Source: Nonomuraea thailandensis
GTDB lineage: Bacteria; Actinomycetota; Actinomycetes; Streptosporangiales; Streptosporangiaceae
Length of the DNA: 64,000 bases
NCBI RefSeq assembly: GCF_024172165.1
Contig: NZ_JAMZEB010000002.1
Location: 11,608,501 to 11,672,500, forward strand
Reading direction: 5' to 3'
The notes beneath the pieces are model-generated. The model searched no databases. It saw only the letters and a list, made by a program, of their open reading frames with translations, and was not told the DNA's origin. The stretch's first letter is position 1, and each line of letters begins with the position of its first letter. Made by a program: the position numbers and the translations under genes. This document shows, one piece after another, positions 27,801-35,668 of the stretch.

Positions 27801-28335
27801 CCGCAAGCAGCGCCAGGTGGCCGAGCAGATGATCGGCAAGTTCCTGCGCTGGCACAAGGAGAACCCGCGCGAGCTGGTGGCCCTGGAGGAGGCGTTCACG
27901 GCGATGGTGTCGGAGGGCGTCCAGATCAAGGGCCGCGTCGACCGGGTGGAGCGCGACTCCGACAACCGCGCGGTGATCATCGACCTCAAGACGGGCGGCT
28001 CCAAGCCCAAGGCGGGCGACCTCGACCGCCATCCGCAGCTCGGCGTCTACCAGCTCGCCGCGCTGCTGGGCGCGTTCGCCCGGCACGGCATGACGGAGCC
28101 GGGCGGGGCCGCGCTGGTGCAGCTCGGCAAGGCGGCGGGCAAGAACGACGCGCTGGAGCAGTCACAGGGCGCGCTGGGCGACGACAAGGACCCGGGCTGG
28201 GCCAAGGACCTGGTCGACACCGTGGCGATCGGCATGTCCGGCCCGTTCTTCCAGGCCAAGGTCAACGACGGCTGCCGCACCTGCGCGGCCAGGGCGAGCT
28301 GCCCGGTCAACGACAACGGGGGCCAGGTGTGCTGA
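24883..28335 (+). CDS. adnA: AdnA: helicase-nuclease subunit
   Basis: This protein of about 1150 residues has an N-terminal UvrD-type motor (Walker A AGPGTGKT, FSRKAAEELRRR, VDEYQDTDP, GDPDQSIYGFRG, TAHRSKGLEWD, FYVAATRAR) and a C-terminal RecB-like nuclease (VIIDLKTG). A lone Cys (FTKCGLRW) and the CRTCAARASCP end could hold an Fe-S cluster. With AdnB it resects double-strand breaks. Two repeat-encoded spacers, (DHRP)n near 353-372 and (GDP)n near 521-535, lie in the motor. I chose the GTG at 24883; the GTG at 24868 is possible. It matches Rv3202c. Confidence 0.92.
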   Translation: MSAQTWRLVRRGSGGPDVPPVLDEHQRAVVGHRSGPLLVLAGPGTGKTTTIVESVVDRIERRGVDPERVLILTFSRKAAEELRRRVTARLRRTTRTPLAMTFHSYAYALLRRECVLAGKAPPRLLTGPEQLLEIRRLLHGELEYGAPDWPQSLREPLKTRGFAEELRDFLSRASERGLDAERLIALGRLHGRPDWAAAGRFSERYQDRFDLAPEETYDYADLVGAATALLARPEIRERERAAHDVVFVDEYQDTDPAQELLLAQLAGDGRDLVAVGDPDQSIYGFRGADVQGIMKFPERFKTLDGREAPVLALRVCRRSGADLLEASRRVAAKLPVAPAPTQEPGRDPEDWPDHRPDHRPDHRPDHRPDHRHGHRDLAAPPDAEPGEARVLLADSTSQEAAIVADTLRRAHLIDGVPWHRMAVLVRSARRQVPLLRRALTNAGVPTMIAGDEVPIAQEPGVRPLLTMLRVALDPSELDEGTAEELLTGPLGGTDMIGVRRLRRALKIAENEAMGVAAGEAGDPGDPGDPGDPGDPGDSAEAAEAAEPGGPAEEAAGERAEERVEERGEGDVAVETVEEVEGLPFKARSSGELLVAAIKDIRELTRVEPHVALPAERVARLLAAAREAVHLDGTAEDLLWTIWDASGLAPRWSEQSLSGGPRGAQADRDLDAVVALFDHAARFVDRMPMAGPEVFIDDLAAQEIPGDTLADRAPDGDAVRVLTAHRSKGLEWDVVVVAGVQEGVWPDLRLRGSLLGTEDLIDVVEGGEPNRTSLVSKMLAEERRLFYVAATRARRRLVVTAVGGEDTDERPSRFLSELMPGAVESATVDDRARWLNMSALVADLRSAVTDPTKPRRVRHEAARQLARLAAAGVQGAHPNDWYALTPISDDRPLSWPDGVVSISPSAVESFTKCGLRWLLETAVGAAGTSTAQGLGNIIHALAVLASTDLPSEDLLGDRLDQIWNDLDFGGVWYNRKQRQVAEQMIGKFLRWHKENPRELVALEEAFTAMVSEGVQIKGRVDRVERDSDNRAVIIDLKTGGSKPKAGDLDRHPQLGVYQLAALLGAFARHGMTEPGGAALVQLGKAAGKNDALEQSQGALGDDKDPGWAKDLVDTVAIGMSGPFFQAKVNDGCRTCAARASCPVNDNGGQVC
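25939..25998 (+). repeat. Five 12-bp palindromic repeats inside adnA
   Basis: Five tandem copies of GATCATCGGCCC (last copy ends GGCAT) encode DHRP repeats. The core CCGATCATCGG is a perfect palindrome, so single strands could fold. The frame is kept because the unit is 12 bp, so copy number can change without breaking the gene. Confidence 0.85.
26443..26487 (+). repeat. Five 9-bp repeats inside adnA (GDP-coding)
   Basis: Five tandem units of GGCGACCCC (the last ends in CCCG) encode GDP triplets in a Gly/Glu/Ala-rich spacer between helicase blocks. As with the 12-bp array, unit length preserves the frame. Confidence 0.85.
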
Positions 28336-31300
28336 CCCCCGTCGAACTCGCCGGCAAGCTCGGCATCCTCCCGCCCACCCCCGAGCAGGCGACGGTCATC
28401 GAGGCGCCGCTGGAGCCGATGGTCGTCATGGCGGGCGCCGGCTCGGGCAAGAGCGAGACCATGGCCGGGCGGGTGGTCTGGCTGGTCGCCAACGGCCTGG
28501 TCAAGCCCGAGAACGTGCTGGGCCTGACGTTCACCCGCAAGGCCGCCGCGGAGCTGGCCACCCGGGTGCGGGAGCGGCTCAACGGCCTGGCCGAGGCCGG
28601 GCTGGTCGAGCCGGGCGCGCTCGACAACGAGCCCACCGTGTCCACCTACCACGCCTACGCCGCCCGCCTGGTCACCGACCACGCGCTGCGCGAGGGCCTG
28701 GAGCCCACCATGCGCCTGGTGACGCCCGCCGTGTCGTGGCAGCTCGCCTCGCGGGTGGTGGCGATGTACGACGGGCCGATGGACAGGATCGAGCTGGGCC
28801 CGCCCTCGGTCACGGCCGCCCTGCTGGAGCTGGCGGGCGAGCTGTCGGAGCACCTGCGCTCGCCCGCCGACGTGCGGCGCGTGGGGGAGTGGCTGGAGGC
28901 CAGGCACGCCGTGCTCCCCGGCAGGACGACCCTGGCCCAGCGCAAGCCGTTGAGCGTGCACGCGGCCAGGGAGCAGCTCCTGCCCCTGGTCGAGCGGTAC
29001 GAGCGGCTCAAGCGCGGCCGGGAGGTCATCGACTACGGCGACCAGATGTCGCTGGCCGCCAGGATCGCCGCCAACCACAAGGAGGTCGGCGAGATCGAGC
29101 GGGGCCGCTACTCGGTGGTCCTGCTCGACGAGTACCAGGACACCAGCCACGCCCAGCTCGTCCTGCTGCGCTCGCTCTACGGCGGGGGTCACCCGGTCAC
29201 CGCCGTGGGCGACCCGTGCCAGTCGATCTACGGCTGGCGCGGCGCCTCCGCGGGCAACCTGCGCCGCTTCCCGAAGGACTTCCGCACGGCCACCGGCGAC
29301 CCGGCCCCGGTCCGCCAGCTCAGCGTCAGCTTCCGCAACGGCGACCGCGTGCTCGACGTCGCGGCCCGCGTACAGCTCCCGCTGCGCATGGAGGCCCGCG
29401 AGGTGCCCGTGCTGGTCCCCGGCGCGAACCGGATCGAGCGGGGCCGCGTCACCTGCGCGTTCCACGAGACCGCTGAGGACGAGGCCAAGTGGATCGCCGA
29501 GGGCGTCTTCCGGCTCCTCGGCCAGGAGACGGCCCCCGACGGCCTGCCCTGGGGCGAGAAGGAGCGCAAGAAGACGCTCGCCGTGCAGCCCCAGGACGTC
29601 GCCATCCTGGCCCGCAAGCGCTCGCAGTTCCCCGCGATCCGCAGGGCGCTGGAGGAGCGCGACATCCCGGTCGAGGTGGTGGGCCTGGGCGGCCTGCTGA
29701 CCGTGCCCGAGGTGAACGACATCGTGGCCACCCTCCGCGTCCTGTACGACCCCACGGCGGGCGACGCGCTGGCCAGGCTGCTGGCCGGGCCCCGCTGGCG
29801 GATCGGCCCCGCCGACCTGCGGGTGCTGGGCGAGCACGCCCGCACGCTGGCCCGCGAGCTGAGCGAGAGCCACCGCGAGGACGACCCGCTCGACCAGGTG
29901 GTTGCCGACCTGGCCGAGGAGCGCGGCAGCCTGGTCGACGCGCTGGACGAGCTGCCCGACAGGGAGGAGTGGCTGGAGCCGTTCTCGCCGCTGGCCCGCA
30001 CCAGGCTGGTGGCGCTCGCCCAGGAGCTGCGGCACCTGCGCGCGCACACCGCGCAGCCGCTGCCCGACCTGATCAGCGAGGTGGAGCGCAGGCTCGGCCT
30101 GGACATCGAGGTGGCGGCGCGCAGCGGCACGGTGGGGGCGTTCGCGGCGCGGGCCGACCTCGACGCGTTCCTCGACGCGGCGTCCCGGTTCGCGGGCGAC
30201 GCGGAGGACCCGACGCTGGGGGCGTTCCTGGCCTACCTCCAGGCGGCGGAGAGCGAGGAGTTCGGCCTGGAGGCGGGCCGGGTCGGCGAGAGCAACAGCG
30301 TCAAGCTGATGACCGTGCACGCCTCGAAGGGCCTGGAGTGGCCGGTCGTGGTGGTGCCCGGCCTGTCGCAGCTCGTGAGCTCGAAGGGCACGATCGCGAC
30401 CGGCAGCATCTTCCCCGCCACGCCGGTGATGAACAGCCGGTGGACGGAGAACCCGCGCAAGCTCCCGTACGCGCTGCGCGGCGACGCGGCCGACCTGCCC
30501 CGGCTGGGCGGGCTGAGCAAGGAGGAGCTGGCGGCCTTCGACGAGCACTGCCGCGAGCGGGATCTCATGGAGGAGCGCAGGCTCGCGTACGTGGCCGTGA
30601 CGCGCGCCCACTACCACCTGATCGCCTCGGGTTACCGCTGGGGCAGCGCGACCAAGCCGCTGGAGCCGTCCGACTTCCTGCTGGAGATCCGCGACACCGC
30701 CGACCGGATCTCGTTCTGGGCCGACGACCTCGAAGAGGGGGCCACCAACCCGCTGCTGGCCGAGCCCGCCGCGGCCACCTGGCCGGTCGAGCCCGAGGGG
30801 CTGCGCTACGAGTCGGTGCTCGACGGCGCCCGCCTGGTCGAGGACGCGCTGGCGGGCACGCTGGGGCCGTACGAGGACGAGCCCGTCAAGGCGTTCGAGG
30901 AGGAGCGGCTGAGGGCCTGGCAGCGTGACACGGACCTGCTGCTGCGCGAGCGGGAGCTGCACCGGCGCAGGGCGTCCACCACGGTGGAGCTGCCGGTGAA
31001 GCTGACCGTGTCGTCGCTGGTCACGCTGGCCGCCGACCCGCGCGAGCTGGCCCGCAGGATCCGCCGCCCCGTGCCGAAGAAGCCCGCGCCGCTGGCCCGC
31101 CGGGGCACCTCCTTCCACAAGTGGCTGGAGACGCGGTGGGACCAGCAGCGGCTGATCGACGACCTGGAGCTGTACGACGAGGAGCTCGAAGAGGCCGACG
31201 TGCGGCTGGCGGAGCTGCAGGAGCGGTTCGAGCAGAGCGAGTGGGCCGACCGGCGGCCGGTGGACCTGGAGGTGCCGTTCGAGACCATGATCGCCGATCG

Positions 31301-31610
31301 GCTGGTGCGCGGGCGCATGGACGCCGTCTTCGAGCGGCCGGGCGGCGGCTACGAGGTCGTCGACTGGAAGACCGGGCAGCCGCCGAGGGGCAAGAAGGCC
31401 GCCAGGGCCGCCTCCGTGCAGCTCGCCGCCTACCGGCTGGCCTGGTCACACCTGGCGGAGGTGCCGCTGGAGGAGGTCGGGGCGGCCTTCCACTACGTCC
31501 GGGCCAACCGCACCGTGCGCCCGGTCGACCTGCTCGACGCCGATGGGCTGGTGGCGCTGATCGAGAGCGTCAGGCTCGTAGATGGTGGAAAGCCGGCTTC
31601 GGATGCATGA
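28329..31610 (+). CDS. adnB: AdnB: helicase-nuclease subunit
   Basis: This 1093-residue partner of AdnA has a UvrD-type motor (MAGAGSGKSE, TFTRKAAAEL, LLDEYQDTSHAQ, GDPCQSIYGWRG, TVHASKGLEWP, AYVAVTRAHY) and a C-terminal RecB-like nuclease (RGRMDAVFE, VVDWKTGQPP, SVQLAAYRLAW). The GTG start overlaps the end of adnA by 7 nt (GTGCTGA), so translation is coupled 1:1. Its last 41 nt overlap, on the other strand, the 3' end of the siderophore decarboxylase gene. It matches Rv3201c. Confidence 0.92.
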   Translation: MLTPVELAGKLGILPPTPEQATVIEAPLEPMVVMAGAGSGKSETMAGRVVWLVANGLVKPENVLGLTFTRKAAAELATRVRERLNGLAEAGLVEPGALDNEPTVSTYHAYAARLVTDHALREGLEPTMRLVTPAVSWQLASRVVAMYDGPMDRIELGPPSVTAALLELAGELSEHLRSPADVRRVGEWLEARHAVLPGRTTLAQRKPLSVHAAREQLLPLVERYERLKRGREVIDYGDQMSLAARIAANHKEVGEIERGRYSVVLLDEYQDTSHAQLVLLRSLYGGGHPVTAVGDPCQSIYGWRGASAGNLRRFPKDFRTATGDPAPVRQLSVSFRNGDRVLDVAARVQLPLRMEAREVPVLVPGANRIERGRVTCAFHETAEDEAKWIAEGVFRLLGQETAPDGLPWGEKERKKTLAVQPQDVAILARKRSQFPAIRRALEERDIPVEVVGLGGLLTVPEVNDIVATLRVLYDPTAGDALARLLAGPRWRIGPADLRVLGEHARTLARELSESHREDDPLDQVVADLAEERGSLVDALDELPDREEWLEPFSPLARTRLVALAQELRHLRAHTAQPLPDLISEVERRLGLDIEVAARSGTVGAFAARADLDAFLDAASRFAGDAEDPTLGAFLAYLQAAESEEFGLEAGRVGESNSVKLMTVHASKGLEWPVVVVPGLSQLVSSKGTIATGSIFPATPVMNSRWTENPRKLPYALRGDAADLPRLGGLSKEELAAFDEHCRERDLMEERRLAYVAVTRAHYHLIASGYRWGSATKPLEPSDFLLEIRDTADRISFWADDLEEGATNPLLAEPAAATWPVEPEGLRYESVLDGARLVEDALAGTLGPYEDEPVKAFEEERLRAWQRDTDLLLRERELHRRRASTTVELPVKLTVSSLVTLAADPRELARRIRRPVPKKPAPLARRGTSFHKWLETRWDQQRLIDDLELYDEELEEADVRLAELQERFEQSEWADRRPVDLEVPFETMIADRLVRGRMDAVFERPGGGYEVVDWKTGQPPRGKKAARAASVQLAAYRLAWSHLAEVPLEEVGAAFHYVRANRTVRPVDLLDADGLVALIESVRLVDGGKPASDA

Positions 31611-32637
31611 GGAAGTCGTGGTGCGAGATGTTCCAGGCGTAGGCTCCGGCCATCTCGAACACCACGGTGTCTCCCACGCCCACCGAGGTCACGATATTTC
31701 GGGCGAAGACGTCTTTCGGGGTGCATAGCTGGCCGACGAGCGTGACCGGTTCGTCCGCCACGTCCGGCCTGCCCGCCGGCAGGACGGTGAACGGCTGGTC
31801 GTGCCCCCTGGTCGCCGGCGTACGCAGGTGGTGGGTGCCGCCCAGCAGGATCGCGTACGCCTGCCCGCGCACCCGCTTCACGTCCACGACCCTGGTCACG
31901 TAGTAGCCGCAGTAGACGGTCAGCGCCCGGCCAGGCTCGATCCGCAGCCGCCTGCCCCGCCCGAGCGCGGCCAGCCCCTTCCCGTACGCCTCCCAGTCGA
32001 AGCGGGACCCGGGCGACTCGTACGACACCGCCATCCCGCCACCGAGGTTGACCTCGTCGTAGGCGTTGTCCAGCAATCGCCGCGCCAGCCCCAGCAACTG
32101 CCCGGCGTCGAGCCCGCTGGCCAGGTGGGTGTGCAGGCCGCGCAGCCGTACGCGGTCGCCGAACAGCGGCAGGCACGCCGCCACGCCGTCCTCGTCCATC
32201 CCGAACGGCCCGCTCATCGTCAGCGCCGCCCCCTCGACCGGCAGGTCAGGGTTGAGCCGGAGCAGCACGTCCGCCTCCAGCCCGGTGCCGAGCAGGCGGC
32301 GCAGCTCGTTCGGGGACTCGACGTGCAGGCGGTGGTGCGGCAGGCGCAGCTCGGCGTCGGTCTTCCCGGGCCCGCCCAGCGCCACCCGCGCGTCCGGGAA
32401 CAGGCCGGTGACGTGCGCGTGCTCGCCCGCCGACGACACCTCGAACCCGTCCACGTGCCCGGCCAGCACCCGCAGCACCTCGGCGTCGGGGTTGGCCTTG
32501 ACCGCGTAGTACAGCTCGACGCCGCCCAGCGCGCGCCGGACGGAGGCGACGTGCTCGTCCAGCGCGGGCAGGTCGTAGAGGTAGGCGGGCGCCTCGGGCA
32601 GGGCCTCGGCGGCCGTCAGGACGCGGGAGCCGATCAT
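31570..32637 (-). CDS. PLP-dependent decarboxylase (fold III, SbnH-like), siderophore operon
   Basis: This 355-residue protein of the ornithine/lysine/diaminopimelate decarboxylase class (alanine-racemase fold) has the PLP lysine in YYAVKANP, a THLASG substrate loop, the phosphate-binding VNLGGGM and EPGRAL, and a catalytic Cys in VGQLCTPKD. In NRPS-independent siderophore clusters such enzymes (for example SbnH) decarboxylate a citryl-amino-acid intermediate or supply the diamine. The ATG overlaps the stop of the upstream synthetase by 4 nt. It is the last gene of the operon. Confidence 0.85.
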   Translation of the reverse strand: MIGSRVLTAAEALPEAPAYLYDLPALDEHVASVRRALGGVELYYAVKANPDAEVLRVLAGHVDGFEVSSAGEHAHVTGLFPDARVALGGPGKTDAELRLPHHRLHVESPNELRRLLGTGLEADVLLRLNPDLPVEGAALTMSGPFGMDEDGVAACLPLFGDRVRLRGLHTHLASGLDAGQLLGLARRLLDNAYDEVNLGGGMAVSYESPGSRFDWEAYGKGLAALGRGRRLRIEPGRALTVYCGYYVTRVVDVKRVRGQAYAILLGGTHHLRTPATRGHDQPFTVLPAGRPDVADEPVTLVGQLCTPKDVFARNIVTSVGVGDTVVFEMAGAYAWNISHHDFLMHPKPAFHHLRA

Positions 32638-34184
32638 GCGAGTGGGTTCGCGATCGGGACGTAACCGGCGGCGCGGTCGGCCGCCCTGGCCCAGCGCACG
32701 CCCAGGTTCGCCTTGGCGGGCAGCGGAGCGCCTGCGAGCAGGTCCGACAGCGGCAGCGGCCACCCCAGGCCCGCCGCCTGCCGGTCGAGCTGGCTCCTGG
32801 CGCCGCGCCACAGCTCGCGCAGCAGGTGGTCGTCCGTGCCCGCGAGCGTGGCGGCGATCTCGGTGAGGTGGTTGACCAGCAGGCAGTAGACCACGCGGGC
32901 CCAGCCGCGCTCGGCGTCGTAGGTGAGCGCGCGCGCCACCTCCGGGTGCAGCCCGCCGAGGTCGTGGCGGCCCGCGACGAGCTTGGTGCCCTCCAGGTCG
33001 CGGAAGACGGCTTCCGCGGGCATGCCGTCGCCGTCCAGGCCCACCAGGACGTTCTGCAGGTGCGGCTCCAGCACCACGCCGTGCGCGAAGTACAGCTCCA
33101 GGACCGGCAGCGCGACGACCTTCACGTACGAGTGCCACCACGCGACCGGGTCGGCCGCCTTCGCGTCGAGGGCCAGGGCGCCGGCCAGGATCGGCGTGAC
33201 GCCGGGGGAGCAGGCGGCCCAGGGGCTCCGCCGGACGATCACGCCCAGCCCCTCGTGCAGCCTGGCGCCGAGCGCGGCCGAGCGGTATCCCGGCTCGGGG
33301 AGCCAGCGGGTCGCGGGGTGGCCCGCCGAGACCCGGTCGAAGATCGGCGCGAGCCGCTGGGTCAGCTCCACGGCTCCGGCCAGCTCGTACCAGGCGTTCT
33401 TCCGTACGCAGTTGGTGATCCGCACGTCCAGGGAGAACTTCAGGCAGACCTCCGCGTCCGGCACGTACACCGTCCGCACCGACGAGGTCGGCACCACCGC
33501 CGGCCCTGGCCCCAGGTCGATCAGCTCGGTCCCGAGCACCGGCCCCAGCAACCGGAGCTGCCACGGATGCGCCGGCAGCACCCGGTAGCCGCCGGGCGCG
33601 CGCCCCATGGTGTCCAGCACCGACGCGTCGCCGCCCTCGGCCAGCGCGTCCTCCGGCACGCCGAGGAGCCTGACGGGGAACCGCGCGTGCGTCTCGGGCG
33701 CGTACGCCAGCCAGCCGTCCCCGCCCCGCGCCTTGGGGCTGGGGTGGAACGGATGTCCGTACACGAGCGCCTGCTCCGAGGCCAGCCACGGATCGGCGGG
33801 CGGCACGGCGGCGGCCCTGGCCCGCAGGATGGCCGCCACCGCGTCCCTGCTGGCCGCCACCTGCTCGGCGAACTCCCCGTTGTGCTCATGAGGCCCGTCG
33901 TGCCCCTGCAACTCGGCCTCGATCAGCCGGACCAGCTCGTCGGCCGCCAGCGGCCGCCACGCGCCCGCCTCCAGCCTCTCGGCGGGGCCGTCGAAGCGCA
34001 GCGCCGCCCCGCCGTGGGTGCGGGCCCGCAGCAGCGTGCCCGCCACCCGCAGCAGCAGGTACGGCGGAGCCGGCCACACCAGGCCGCGCGGCCCGGCCAC
34101 CTCCCGCACGCAGCAGCGCAGCAGGGCCGCCAGCGTCGCCTGCTCGGCAGGGCCGGAAGGCGCGTCGATGGCCAGTCCGTGCAT
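32634..34184 (-). CDS. NRPS-independent siderophore synthetase (IucA/IucC family), gene 3
   Basis: This 516-residue IucA/IucC-family synthetase has VYGHPFHPSPKARGG, LPAHPWQ, VPTSSVRTVY, KFSLDVRITNCVRKN and LEPHLQNVLVG, the standard family blocks, and a C-terminal FhuF-like region. It adenylates a carboxylate such as citrate and joins it to an amine or alcohol. The ATG at 34184 has GAGGAG upstream and starts 2 nt after the previous stop. With the second synthetase it could build a two-step carboxylate siderophore. Confidence 0.9.
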   Translation of the reverse strand: MHGLAIDAPSGPAEQATLAALLRCCVREVAGPRGLVWPAPPYLLLRVAGTLLRARTHGGAALRFDGPAERLEAGAWRPLAADELVRLIEAELQGHDGPHEHNGEFAEQVAASRDAVAAILRARAAAVPPADPWLASEQALVYGHPFHPSPKARGGDGWLAYAPETHARFPVRLLGVPEDALAEGGDASVLDTMGRAPGGYRVLPAHPWQLRLLGPVLGTELIDLGPGPAVVPTSSVRTVYVPDAEVCLKFSLDVRITNCVRKNAWYELAGAVELTQRLAPIFDRVSAGHPATRWLPEPGYRSAALGARLHEGLGVIVRRSPWAACSPGVTPILAGALALDAKAADPVAWWHSYVKVVALPVLELYFAHGVVLEPHLQNVLVGLDGDGMPAEAVFRDLEGTKLVAGRHDLGGLHPEVARALTYDAERGWARVVYCLLVNHLTEIAATLAGTDDHLLRELWRGARSQLDRQAAGLGWPLPLSDLLAGAPLPAKANLGVRWARAADRAAGYVPIANPLA

Positions 34185-34186
34185 GT

Positions 34187-35668
34187 TCAGGCTCTCCTCA
34201 GGTAGTTCGGCCCGCTGGTGCCGTAGAACTTGTTGACGTCGCGCGCCCCGGAACGTTGTTTCGAGACGAGCGTGCCAGCGGTGATCATGGACTTGCCGGT
34301 CAGCCTGGCCGCGTCGAGCGTCCTGGCGCGCAGGAGCCTGGCCATGGGGTCGTCGCCGTACTCGTCGAGCGCCCCGGCCAGCGTGTCCCTCAGGAGCGCG
34401 GCGGCCCGGTCGTGCGGCAGCGCGCCGAACGCCACGGCGGCCGCCGCCAGGTGCAGCGTGATGGTCACGAAGACGTCGGCCAGGGCGTGGGGGTCGTCGT
34501 TCAGCATGCGCTCGTCGGCGAACTCCGGCACCGCGACGCCGGCGGCCCGCAGCCTCGACGGGGAGGCCAGCAGCCCGTCGTTGTCCTTGACCAGCAGCTT
34601 GAGCCGGTCGCCCTGGAAGAGCAGCGCCAGGTTCTGCTGGTGGGCCTCCAGCGCGACGCCGTAGCGGACGAACAGCCGCACGTTCCACCGCAGCAGCAGC
34701 CGCAGGTAGCCGGGCAGCACGTCGCCCAGCTCGCCCAGGACGCCGGGGGCGGCCAGCGCGGCGACCGGCACGATCCGGCCCTCGGGCAGCCGCCGCACCA
34801 TCCAGGCGAGGTACTCGTGCCCGGCGTGCGCCCACGCCTGCTCGTCGGCGAGCACCACGTCGGGGCCGGCCAGCTCCCGCAGCAGCAGCTCGGCCCTGGC
34901 GCCGTCGGCGAGCGTGCCCGGCTTGATCGAGCGCCGGTTCCTGGCGCCCAGGGTGCTGATCGGCAGCGGCAGCTTCACGTGAAGGCGCGGGCCGGCCTCC
35001 ACGGTCCGCATGGACAGCGTCGGCCGTACGGTCAGGGCCGCCTCGTCCAGCACCCGCGCCCCGTCGATCTTCCGCACCTCGTCCACGCTCAGCGGATGCA
35101 CGGGGAACAGCACCTCGTCGCTCCCCACGGGAAGACCCGGCGCCACGTCGGCGGGAAGGGCCGCGGCGGAGCCCGGGGCGAGCGCGCGGCGCGGTACCGC
35201 CGCCCACCGCAGCTCGAACGAGGGCCCGAACTCCGGCGCGTAGGCCAGCAGCTCGCCCTCCGACAGCCCCACCCGAGCCCGCGACGTCGGATAGACCGGA
35301 TGATCCACGGAAGCGGCCACCGTCTCGTAGGAGGGCCGCGGCGCCTCGTGCGCCCGCTCGTCGTGCAGCTCCAGCGCCGCCAGCGCGGCCACGCACTCCT
35401 CGAAGAAGGCCGCCACCCCTTCGGAGTCCTCCGGCGCCGAGACCTCGACCAGCGTCTCCAGCACCTGCTCCAGCCCCAGCCGCTCGTCGGCGGCCACCAC
35501 GAAGTCCTGGAACAACACCCCCGGTGAGAGCCGCACCCACCGCCCGTCGGCGAGCAGCAGCCCCACCCCGTCCTTGGTCCGGGTGACGCGGGAGGCCAGC
35601 CCGCCGTAGTCCTCGCGCAGCAGGGCGTTCAGCACGCGAGCGGCCAGGTAGGCCTCCCGCGACCTCAT
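34187..35668 (-). CDS. NRPS-independent siderophore synthetase (IucA/IucC family), gene 2
   Basis: This 493-residue second synthetase is diverged from its neighbour: the HP block is VYPTSRARVGLS (weak), then PVHPLSVDEV, RPTLSMRTVEAG, KLPLPISTLGARNRRSIKP, LEAHQQNLALLF and KDNDGLL. It keeps the ATP and substrate residues expected of the family. The early His-Pro block (HPVYPTSRA) differs from the usual HP-x-HP-x-x-K-x-R-x-G, so acyl specificity may differ. ATG at 35668, overlapping the ATP-grasp stop by 4 nt. Confidence 0.87.
   Translation of the reverse strand: MRSREAYLAARVLNALLREDYGGLASRVTRTKDGVGLLLADGRWVRLSPGVLFQDFVVAADERLGLEQVLETLVEVSAPEDSEGVAAFFEECVAALAALELHDERAHEAPRPSYETVAASVDHPVYPTSRARVGLSEGELLAYAPEFGPSFELRWAAVPRRALAPGSAAALPADVAPGLPVGSDEVLFPVHPLSVDEVRKIDGARVLDEAALTVRPTLSMRTVEAGPRLHVKLPLPISTLGARNRRSIKPGTLADGARAELLLRELAGPDVVLADEQAWAHAGHEYLAWMVRRLPEGRIVPVAALAAPGVLGELGDVLPGYLRLLLRWNVRLFVRYGVALEAHQQNLALLFQGDRLKLLVKDNDGLLASPSRLRAAGVAVPEFADERMLNDDPHALADVFVTITLHLAAAAVAFGALPHDRAAALLRDTLAGALDEYGDDPMARLLRARTLDAARLTGKSMITAGTLVSKQRSGARDVNKFYGTSGPNYLRRA

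Noticed and set aside
24823..28086. Very long open frame on the minus strand opposite adnA
   Set aside because: A shadow frame typical of GC-rich coding DNA; the plus strand has a full set of helicase and nuclease motifs.
28047..31118. Long open frame on the minus strand opposite adnB
   Set aside because: Same reason: no motifs, unusual composition (His/Gln/Arg-rich), mirror of adnB.
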